Assembly: GCF_003957745.1 (NCBI RefSeq)
Contig: NZ_CP020373.1
Location: 4,499,501-4,563,500 of the forward strand
Length of the DNA: 64,000 nucleotides
Reading direction: 5' to 3'
From: Shewanella khirikhana
GTDB lineage: Bacteria > Pseudomonadota > Gammaproteobacteria > Enterobacterales > Shewanellaceae
The notes beneath the pieces are model-generated. The model was not told the origin of the DNA. It searched no databases and saw only the letters and a program-made list of their open reading frames with translations. This document shows positions 8,601 through 20,600 of the stretch, piece by piece. Every line of letters begins with the position of its first letter. Position 1 is the stretch's first letter. Made by a program: the position numbers and the translations under genes.

Positions 8601-11600
8601 TGGATGGTCTGACAAATGGGCAGGTCTATCGTTTCCGGATACGGGCACAGGATGGTGCAGGCAATCTCAGTGCTGGGGTTGTCTCTGCGGCGGTCAGTCC
8701 GTCAGCGAATGCGGTGACTGTGGTATCGGGCACGCTTGGTGAAGATACATCCTGGCGAACCGGCGTATACCATGTTAGTGGTGATGTCACCATCCCGACA
8801 GGTAAGACACTGACAATTCATCCGGGTGTGGTTGTTAAGTTGGGCCTGGGTCGACGGATAACGATCGCAGGGCAGCTGCAGTCACTGGGAACGGAAAGTT
8901 CACCGGTGCATATCACGTCATTCACCGATGACAGTGTTGGTGGTGACAGCAACGGTGATGGTGCAGCCACTGCCGGTGAGGCTGGTTATTGGGATAGCCT
9001 GTATGTGCAGAGTAGCGCGAGTATGTCGTTACAGCATACCCATGTGCGCTTTGGTGGCAGAAATGCAAGCTACGGTATTTTTGTTGCCAATCAAGGCGTG
9101 TTGGCGCTGTCACATTCAGAAGTGAATGACCATAAGGGACAGGGTATCTATTTGCAGTATGGCAACCTGACCGGGAGTCATAACCGCATTCATCATAACA
9201 GTGCCAACGGTATCTATGCTTCGCATAGTGCTTATCAGTTGGAGCTTCACCTCTCAGACAGTTATATAGGCCAAAATGGTGAGCATGGATTGAAGCTCAC
9301 TTCCTCTACCTATGATGTAGTGCTGACAGGCAACACCTTTGAAGGCAATGGTCAGTATGGGATATTTGCTGATACCGCCCCCCGTGGTTTTACCTTTGTT
9401 AATAACCGTATTTTGCAAAATGGCAGCGCGGTGCGCTTGCCGTTTTCCGCATTGCCTGGCGTCGATGACGGTAACGAGTTTGTCGGCAACCAGCGTCAGG
9501 AGATAGAGCTGGTTGGTTCAGAACTCAGGCGTAATGTTAAAACAGCTGAGCGGCAGACTTATCGATTGGTTAGTGGCACGGGTACTGTAGTCGCTGGCAG
9601 TTTGCTGAATCTCGGTCGTGGCAACATCTGGAAGTTTAATCCTGATACAAGCCTGACCATCAATGGTGCGCTGAATGCGGTGGGCAGCGAGAGTGAGCGC
9701 ATTTACTTCACATCCTATCGTGATGATAGCTTGGGCGGAGACAGTAACGGTGATGGTTACAGCGAAGGTCGGGCGGGTGACTGGAATGGTCTGTACTTCA
9801 GCGACACAGTAGCGGACAGTCTGACACGACTGAGTTTTATTGAGCAACGTTTTGCGGGTCGAAGTAACACATCTGCAATATCAATGAATGGCGCCAATAT
9901 CTACATAGGTGATGCGGTCATCCGTGATTCGGCGGCGAAAGGGATAGAGTTCGCCAATGCCAGTGGTGTGGTGGAGCGCAGTCGTATAGACGCGGTGGCG
10001 AACGATGGTATTCGGGTAAATAATGGCTCGAACCCGTTGTTGAAAGACAATGTCATCAGTCATGCCGGCACGCAGGGTATTCGTGTTGAGTCCAGCAACA
10101 GTGCACCGGAGTTGGTAGGAAATCGGATTGAGCACAGCGGTGACTGGGGGATTTATTTCCGCTACACGGTGACGGGTCCAGTGCTGAAGGGCAATATCCT
10201 GCAGAACAACCGCCGAGCACTGCAGGTGCCGGTATCGATGATGCCGAATGAGGTGGACGGTAACGTCTTGCTGCCCAATGAGAGTAATACGGTGTTGCTG
10301 CTGGGTCAGAACTTGTCCCGCGAATTAACACTGGGTGTGCAGAGCTATGAGGGGCAGCAGCTGAATGCCTATGCCGTGTCGGGTCAGCTGACGGTGAACA
10401 ATGGCAATGTGCTGACGGTGGCACCGGGAGTCGCGCTGAAGTTTTTGTCGGGTGCATCTTTGGCGGTCAATGGTCAGTTACTGAGTGAGGGTACGGCCGC
10501 TCAGCCGATTTACTACACAAGTTATGCCGATGACAGTGTGGGTGGTGACAGTAACCTGGATGGTTACAACAGCAGTGCGGCGGCAGGTGATTGGCAAGGT
10601 ATCCGGTTCAATGATGCAGCGCCGGATAACCAGAGCCGATTTACGCATGTGAAGGTACGGTATGCCGGTCAGGGTGAGAGTGAGGGGCTGACGTTCTCAC
10701 GGACCCATCAGACGTTATCCGATATTGAGGTGAGCAACAGTGATGGAACAGGGCTGTATAGTTATTACAGTAATGTATTGCTGGAGCGAGCGAGTCTTTT
10801 TGCCAACAAGCGGAATGGTTTGAGTGGTAATGGAGCAGGTATCACAGGTCAGGGAGTATCAATATACCTGAATGGCCAACATGGAGTTTATGGAAACAGC
10901 GGCAGCATAGTGCTGGACGGTGGTGAGATATTTGCGAATGGCGGTTATGGTGCCTTTGGTGAAGGCAATACCACGGTAGAGCTGGATGATTTTTGGTGGG
11001 GAGCCGGAGATGGCCCTGGTGGAGAGGGCAGTGGCAGCGGTGATGAAATCAACGCGGTAGTGAGTGCGGGTGCGGTACGGGGCGATGGAACTGAGTATGC
11101 CTATTTCGATGCTGGCGGCAGTGGCAGCTTCGGTGGCCTGGCGCAGGTAACCGCGACTAAAGGGACTGCGTCATCGGAGTGGGGAGCTAAGCCTCGGGAA
11201 CGTATTCTGTTCGATCTGGATGCGGTTGAACTGTTACTTGAGGGGTTGGTACCCAATCAAGCTTATACCCTGGATGTAACCTATCAGAATAAGGATGTGG
11301 TGGCATCGGGGTGTCAGGACTGTCTGAACCGTCAGCACCTGGAAGATGGTCAGGGGAATATTTTGCAGTCGGCGAAGGTGAGTCCTGCCAGGGCCACGAC
11401 CTATCGCTATTCACTGCCCGAGGCATCCATCACAGAAGGTAAAGCGACCCTGAAATTTGTGCGTGATGGTGGTTATCGCGTCACGATTGCTGAAGTATTG
11501 CTGACCAAACAGCAGGCGCTGGGCGGCTTTGAGCAAAATGTGTCTATCACCTCTCCGCAAGCCGGTGCATTTGTGGGGCAGGCCAAGTCAATTGTTCGCG

Positions 11601-14600
11601 GTCAAGCCAGAGATCTGTATCCCGATAGCAGTATGGTTGAACTGGGTGTACGCCGTCAGGGTGACAATGCATTCAGTTGGGCTCCGGCTGGTAATTGGAG
11701 TAACGGTGGAGATTGGGACTATGTATGGTCATTACCGGTGGATGGCGTATATGAGCTGCAAGCACGGGTTCGTAATGCTGAGTCGACCGTTTACAGTGAA
11801 CAGATAGCGGTTACGGTTGATCAAACCGCACCTTCGGCGGTGTCATTTGTTTCTGGCGCAGATGTTGCGAACGACAATGGGAATGCTATCTCCGTAGAGT
11901 GGGGAGGTTCCCCTTCGGCAGACATTGCTCAATATAGCGTGGAGCGTCGGGAAGGAGTCGGGCAATTTACTGAGATTGCTCAGTTGGGTGCTGGCGTGCT
12001 TACCTTTGTTGATACCGGGGTGATGCCCGGTATTGGTTATGTTTACCGGGTGTTTGCCAGAGATAGGGCTGGTAATCGCAGTGATGGCGTATCTTCAGTG
12101 GAGGTGTTTGCCAAAGATAATGCCGGTGATAACCAGGCGCCGGAAGATATCAGTAATTTGAAACTGACCCGGGGAGATAGCGAAGTTTATCTCAGCTGGC
12201 AGGCAAGTCCTGACAGTGACAATGACCTGATAGGGTATGTGTTGGATGTGTCTGCGGATGATGGTGCCAGCTGGGGCCAGGTACCGCCAGCGTTTAATGA
12301 TGGCGGATCAGTGAGTTTGGGCCGCCAGTTCACTGACTATTTGGTGGATGGTCTGACAAATGGGCAGGTCTATCGTTTCCGGATACGGGCACAGGATGGT
12401 GCAGGCAATCTCAGTGCTGGGGTTGTCTCTGCGGCGGTCAGTCCGTCAGCGAATGCGGTGACTGTGGTATCGGGCACGCTTGGTGAAGATACATCCTGGC
12501 GAACCGGCGTATACCATGTTAGTGGTGATGTCACCATCCCGACAGGTAAGACACTGACAATTCATCCGGGTGTGGTTGTTAAGTTGGGCCTGGGTCGACG
12601 GATAACGATCGCAGGGCAGCTGCAGTCACTGGGAACGGAAAGTTCACCGGTGCATATCACGTCATTCACCGATGACAGTGTTGGTGGTGACAGCAACGGT
12701 GATGGTGCAGCCACTGCCGGTGAGGCTGGTTATTGGGATAGCCTGTATGTGCAGAGTAGCGCGAGTATGTCGTTACAGCATACCCATGTGCGCTTTGGTG
12801 GCAGAAATGCAAGCTACGGTATTTTTGTTGCCAATCAAGGCGTGTTGGCGCTGTCACATTCAGAAGTGAATGACCATAAGGGACAGGGTATCTATTTGCA
12901 GTATGGCAACCTGACCGGGAGTCATAACCGCATTCATCATAACAGTGCCAACGGTATCTATGCTTCGCATAGTGCTTATCAGTTGGAGCTTCACCTCTCA
13001 GACAGTTATATAGGCCAAAACGGTGAGCATGGATTGAAGCTCACTTCCTCTACCTATGATGTAGTACTGACAGGCAACACCTTTGAAGGCAATGGTCAGT
13101 ATGGGATATTTGCGGATACCGCCCCCCGTGGTTTTACCTTTGTTAATAACCGTATTTTGCAAAATGGCAGCGCGGTGCGCTTGCCGTTTTCCGCATTGCC
13201 TGGCGTCGATGACGGTAACGAGTTTGTCGGCAACCAGCGTCAGGAGATAGAGCTGGTTGGTTCAGAACTCAGGCGTAATGTTAAAACAGCTGAGCGGCAG
13301 ACTTATCGATTGGTTAGTGGCACGGGTACTGTAGTCGCTGGCAGTTTGCTGAATCTCGGTCGTGGCAACATCTGGAAGTTTAATCCTGATACAAGCCTGA
13401 CCATCAATGGTGCGCTGAATGCGGTGGGCAGCGAGAGTGAGCGCATTTACTTCACATCCTATCGTGATGATAGCTTGGGTGGAGACAGTAACGGTGATGG
13501 TTACAGCGAAGGTCGGGCGGGTGACTGGAATGGTCTGTACTTCAGCGACACAGTAGCGGACAGCCTGACACGACTGAGTTTTATTGAGCAGCGTTTTGCG
13601 GGTCGAAGTAACACATCTGCAATATCAATGAATGGCGCCAATATCTACATAGGTGATGCGGTCATCCGTGATTCGGCGGCGAAAGGGATAGAGTTCGCCA
13701 ATGCCAGTGGTGTGGTGGAGCGCAGTCGTATAGACGCGGTGGCGAACGATGGTATTCGGGTAAATAATGGCTCGAACCCGTTGTTGAAAGACAATGTCAT
13801 CAGTCATGCCGGCACGCAGGGTATTCGTGTTGAGTCCAGCAACAGTGCACCGGAGTTGGTAGGAAATCGGATTGAGCACAGTGGTGGCTGGGGGATTTAT
13901 TTCCGCTACGCGGTGACGGGGCCGGTGCTGAAGGGCAATAGCCTGCAGAACAACCGTCGTCCGCTGCAGGTGCCGGTATCGATGATGCCGAATGAGGTGG
14001 ACGGTAACGTCTTGCTGCCCAATGAGAGTAATACGGTGTTGCTGCTGGGTCAGAACTTGTCCCGCGAATTAACACTGGGTGTGCAGAGCCATGAGGGGCA
14101 GCAGCTGAATGCCTATGCCGTGTCGGGTCAGCTGACGGTGAACAATGGCAATGTGCTGACGGTGGCACCGGGAGTCGCGCTGAAGTTTTTGTCGGGTGCA
14201 TCTTTGGCGGTCAATGGTCAGTTACTGAGTGAGGGTACGGCCGCTCAGCCGATTTACTACACAAGTTATGCCGATGACAGTGTGGGTGGTGACAGTAACC
14301 TGGATGGTTACAACAGCAGTGCGGCGGCAGGTGATTGGCAAGGTATCCGGTTCAATGATGCAGCGCCGGATAACCAGAGCCGATTTACGCATGTGAAGGT
14401 ACGGTATGCCGGTCAGGGTGAGAGTGAGGGGCTGACGTTCTCACGGACCCATCAGACGTTATCCGATATTGAGGTGAGCAACAGTGATGGAACAGGGCTG
14501 TATAGTTATTACAGTAATGTATTGCTGGAGCGAGCGAGTCTTTTTGCCAACAAGCGGAATGGTTTGAGTGGTAATGGAGCAGGTATCACAGGTCAGGGAG

Positions 14601-17600
14601 TATCAATATACCTGAATGGCCAACATGGAGTTTATGGAAACAGTGGCAGCATAGTGCTGGACGGTGGTGAGATATTTGCGAATGGCGGTTATGGTGCCTT
14701 TGGTGAAGGCAATACCACGGTAGAGCTGGATGATTTTTGGTGGGGAGCCGGAGATGGCCCTGGTGGAGAGGGCAGCGGCAGCGGCGATGAAATCAACGCG
14801 GTAGTGAGTGTGGGTGCGGTACGGGGCGATGGAACTGAGTATGCCTATTTCGATGCTGGCGGCAGTGTTTCGAGTAACTACGCCCTATCGTTACCAATAG
14901 TTAGTGGAGAGCCTTCGTCACAATGGGGGACTAAGCCTTATCAGTCAGCGAATTGGGAGCCATCCGGGCGGGACATTCGTTTCGAGTTTACGGGCTTGGA
15001 ATCTAATTCCTATTACTCGCTCATCACGGGCTTTTATAACCCAACGGAAGCTAATGTTACTCAATCTGTTATTGCCAATGAGTTGAGTCTTATTCAGTTA
15101 AAACTGGACAAAGGCCGCAGGTATGTTGGACAGGTAATGATTTCTCCCGAGATGATAACTGACGGAAACTTTACAGGTTTGGTCAGAGTTCAAAATGGTG
15201 TTGTGAATCATATATCTGAGTTAGTGTTAGTTAAAGCAGATACCATTTCAGCAGAAACCTATATCACTCTTAGCCATGATTCTAATGGAGTGGTTGGTGG
15301 CTCTGGAGTCAACTTGAGTGGTGGTTTTGAAGCAGATAGCCATCAGGTCAATATTGACCTCGGCATTACTTCGCCTGATGGTTCCACCACATGGGAAAGA
15401 GTCAATAATGTTGGTGATTCACACTGGTCTAAATTGTGGAAACCCCAAGCCAGTGGGAACCATAAATTGCGTGCAAGACTGAGCGACGCTGATGGACGAA
15501 CTGTCTATTCAGAGCTCGTTGAGTTAGTTGCTGACTTGGTAGTTCCGCATGAAATAAAAGATCTTAGAGTATTTAATCAATCAGGTTCTATCTTACTTAA
15601 GTGGAGTGCCGGATCGCCTGATATTTCCTCTCAAGAAATATTCAGAGCTGAGTTCGGTAACAGTCCAGTTATATTGTCTAAATTAACAGGTGAGAGCTCG
15701 TCATTTATAGACTCTGCGGTAGTAGATGGATCTTACTACAGTTACTTTGTTCGTACTTTCAATAACAAAGGTAATTACTCTGATAGTAATGTTGTTGGAC
15801 CAATACGCTATGTAGAAAATCCTGAGTTAACGCAGCCAGACAATGTCAGTCAACATAGTGTCCAGTATAGTTATGATATAGATAGTAAAAGCGCAGTGTT
15901 TGTTTCTTGGTATCCGCTTCCCTCTACGAGTGGAATTAGTGAATATCGGATACTCATAAAGGATGCCAATTCTGATGCCTTGGTCTCCGAAAAGGCAGTA
16001 ACAGCGACCCGATCTAATGTAGTGTTCAGCGAACTGGAAGAAAACGTTGAATATCTTGTTTCCATAATCTCTGTTGATATAAATGGGCATGAAAGTTCCG
16101 GAGTTAGTCAAAACATTAAAATAATTCCCTTTGAAGTTAAGGCTATTCAAATAGGAGGGCAAATTGTTGGCGACTGGGTCATTGATGCTGGTGTATATCA
16201 CATTTCAAATGATTTAATTGTAAAAGATAATCAGTATCTTGATGTTTCCGGTGACGTTGTATTTAAGGCTCTTGCTGGTAAACAGATCCGTATTGATGGC
16301 AAGTTTAATGTCAATTCTAAATCAGAGGTTGGTGTTATTTTTACTTCGATTAAGGATGATGTGAAAGGAGATACTAATAAAGATGGCCAATCTTCTCCTG
16401 CGAAGGGGGATTGGGCCGGTATTTATGCAAATAGAGCCGAATCGTTCAATTTAAATGATTCGTTAGTGAAGCATGCTGGTTGGAATGATTACTCAGTGTA
16501 CTCATATTACACAAACGCTTCGTTGACTGGATTTAAGCTATCTTCAGGCAAAGGGAAAGGCATTTATACTGTAGGTGGCAGCCTGGACCTTAATAATTCT
16601 TCGGTGGTCGATGTAACTGACTATGCTGTTCATTCCAACTCTAATCAAGTGGTGAGTGTAAGTGGCTCTGTCATTTCTGATAATGGTGGTGGTTTATATA
16701 TAGGAAATGCCACACAATCCTATGTGTTGGACAATAATATTCATCATAATAGCGGATTTGGTATTTACTATAACAGTAGTGTGAGTGCGGGTGAGCTAAA
16801 AAATAACACCATCGTGGATAATGCTAAATCTTTCCAAATCCCAGCATCGCTTTTCCCTGATGAGAGCAACCTTATCTATCCCAATACTGATGCTACATTC
16901 CACTTACTTGGCGGTGATTTGCCAAAGAGCACTCGGATGCGAGGATTTGCTAGCCCTCAGGGGAATACCAACACCGTCTATGTTACACATGGGGATCTTT
17001 ATGTTCGGGAGTTGAGTAAGCTATCGATAGATCCTGGCGTTGTCGTTAAGTTCAATGGCAACAGGTCGATTTACCTCAAGGGGATTGCAGATATCACAGG
17101 TGAAGTGCTGTCTCCTATCGTATTTACCTCATACAAAGATGATGTTCATGGCGGTGATTCTAACGCTGACGCTTCTACTTCAACCCCTGGGCGAGGTGAC
17201 TGGGGCGGGTTGCGTATTGAAAGTGGTTTATACACAGGTCTTTCAAAATTAGACAATATAAGCGTTTTGTACGCCGGGTCTAATCAAGCCGCAGTTCTAT
17301 TTGATGGGGCGAATATATCTTATGATGTCAGTGGCTTGGATGTCTTTAACTCGGCAGCCCATGGTCTTTTAATCAGAAACTCAGCTAAGCCTGTAATCTC
17401 TGGAAGCAATATCGTTGACAATTTTGGCGCCGGTGTCAGCTATGAAAGTTATGCTGCAGGAGAGATCAACTTCTCCAACATATTCTCCAATGGTGAATTT
17501 GGTGTAATTACAAAAGGTAACGCTTCGCCAAAAATTGGTAATAGTCGTTTCTTTGCCAACAATAAAGGTCAGTTACAGAATCAGTCCCAAGTTAATGTAT

Positions 17601-20600
17601 TGGCACAAAGTAACTGGTGGGGTGATTTTGACGGTACCGGGCCACTGACTGATGCTTCTCCTGATGCATCAGGGGGACGAGTGCTGGGAAGTGTTTCGGT
17701 GGATGGCTATCTACCTGCGCTGAGCCAACATTTACTAAACACAAATTTTGAAGCTGATTCGATCATTTTCAGTGGTAATCTTCCTGAACCAGAAATCCTG
17801 CGTGGAGTGCTCTCCAATGAATGGGATCCGGTTACCAAACATCCCGGAAAAACCGCGTTGGTGGATAGTCATGAAGTTGGATTAGGTTTGTCAGGCTTGG
17901 ATCCGTCCAAGCGGTATGAGTTAGGCCTGACACTGTTTAATGGAGATGTGAGCGAGACTCTTGCTGGGGTTTCCTTTGAGCCAGTTGGAGAGGTTCTAAG
18001 AGCAAGAGTTTCAAGAGCATACCCTACAAAAGTATATGTAGAAGTTCCGTCCAGCGCTTATCATGATGGCAATTTGCTGATTAAGGTTAGTAATCTAAAC
18101 CCGGACACTTCATTCAGGGTCGCAGTTGCAGAGTTAAGCCTGACGGAGGTGCTGGCAGATGTTACGCCCCCTATCTTTGAAGAGCTTAAGTTTGATGATA
18201 AGGATGGCTCTGGTGGCCTGACTATGGGCGACAGCCTATATCTTCTTCTCTCAGAAGAGGTGACTCTCGCGGAAGGCGTCGAGTTGAGTGTAAGCAGTAT
18301 TGTCGAAACTGATCCGCTTAATAGCTTTGGAGATGGTGCAACCCTTGAATTCACTGATACGAATCAAGGTCTGAAGCTTAAAGTAGGTGAAAATAGTCGT
18401 CTACCAGATGGTGCCATACTGTCGCTTAAAGGACTCGTAGATCTCGCCGGGTATGCCGTTATCGGACAACAAATTCTATCTTTGATAGATACGGTTCCAC
18501 CAACGATAGACTCGTTTGAATGGTTGGATATTGACAATTCTGGTCAACTTACGACTGGTGATATTTATAAATTTACTTTCTCTGAGCCTATGAACCCAGA
18601 ATATCTCAGAGATGGTACCACGGATGCCAATTCAAACCTGAGAGTTGCTAACGGCAGGAAGTATGGCACTCGCAATACTTTGTTGTGGGGTGATAACAAT
18701 AAGACAGTTGCTCTAACCATTACCGATGGGTTTACGGTGCAGGGGGATGAGCTGGTCACTCCAACGGCGTTTGTCCAAGATCTAGCAGGTAATCCTGTTG
18801 TAGGTCAGATCCTTCTGCTGGGTAAAGACACAATCGCTCCAGAGATTAGCGCTGTGCTTTATAACGATACTGATGCTGATGGAATACTCTCAGTTGGTGA
18901 TTGGTACCGTTTCAATTTCAGTGAACCGGTTAACCCATCTGCGTTGTCGTCTGGTACGAGCGAAGCAAATCACAACCTGTCACCAGAGGGTAAGCAGTAT
19001 GGTGATGTGAATCTTATTCGGTGCGATGCGACTTATGACTCTTGTGAGGTTGTTATTACCGAAGGATTTACGATTGACGGAAATGAGACAGTCACGCCCA
19101 GCAGTCAGCTCATTGATCGTTCTGGCAATAAATTTGCCAATACAGGTAAGTTGACGCTAATTGATACCATTGTTCCAAAAGTTATCCACACTGGAGCATC
19201 CCAGGATAGTCCAATAGATCTGGATCTCGTTTTCAGTATTAGAATTGTTTTTGATGGTTCCATGGATATTGAGAGTGTTCCGCAAATAACCTTGTCTTCG
19301 GACGATGGTGTTCAGTTGTTTGCGGTGAATGGTCACTGGAGCCAGACTTACTTTGATAATGATACTTATATATTTGAGGTCGATGGTCTTTCGACCGATA
19401 TTATCCACCCGCTAAATCTATTAACCCAAGGAGCAAAAGATCCATACGGAAATAGTTTCGTTCAAGATGGTGATATCTATAGCTTCTCGATTCGTCCGGA
19501 TAAACCGTCTTTGTTCGGGCTTAAACCTTATCCTCAAACTAATATTAGCTCAGCTTCGGTACAGATGGTTGAAGGAGAACGCTCCGGTCAAGTAGCCATA
19601 TTCATGAATGGTCAGAAGATTGTTGAGTCTGGTATCGGTGGATGGAACCATCAGATCGCGCTGTCTGAAGGCCTGAGCACACTTTCTTTTGTTGCAGAAA
19701 ATGCCAGAGGAGTGCGTTCCAAGGAAGTGTTGGTTAATTTCTTGGTTGACTCGACAGCGCCACTGGTTCAAACAGTTTCCCCGGCAAACGCGTCCTATCT
19801 GAGATATGCGCCAGACTATATTTCTCTAAATATCAAAGAGGATGGTTCAGGGCTGAATATCGAAGGCTCAGTCATCAGTCTCACACGTGCGGGTACTGTG
19901 ATTAGTGGCGAAAAGCTACAGTCGAGTTCGGGCGTTAATTTCATTCCTTCGGCTGTATTGGTCGAAGGTGAATATGAAATAAAGGCTACTCTGGCAGATA
20001 AACTGGGCCATACATCCAACGAATGGGTCAGCATATTTACCATTGACAATACAGCACCAATGACTCCGGTTGTATTGCCAGTACCCGAAGTGACTAATAT
20101 TAAGACATTGCAAATATCCGGCACTAAGGAAGCAGGTACAGGCATTGTATTAGAAGGGCAATCGGTTGTGGCCGCGTCCTCAGATACTAGTTGGCAAGCG
20201 TCTTGGACATTACATGCGGGTGAAAACCTCATCAAAGTTCAATCGGTTGATTATGCTGGTAATTTGAGCCCAATTGTTATCGTTAGAGTGACGTTCGATG
20301 ATTCACTACCGGGCAAGGTTGTACCGACAGTCACCAGCCAATTATCTGGTACCGGGATCAATATCGACTGGTCAAACTACGACGAGCAGGCTAATGGTGC
20401 TGATATCGATAGATACAGAGTGTATTTGGCACAAGCCCCGTATTCCAATGCCAGCCAAGCTCAGTTAATTGGAATTACACACAGCCCAGTTCGTTACTTT
20501 GAAAAGAGTGGTTTGGATCGGAGTACAACCTATTATGTTGCTGTTCAGGCTGTGGATTTGGCCGGCAACGCAGACCCAGAATTGGCTCCTGTAGCGGTTC

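Noticed and set aside
5915..14868. Long direct repeats as a possible CRISPR or transposon array
   Set aside because: The units are 3744 bp, coding, in frame and adjacent; there are no spacers, inverted ends or transposase.
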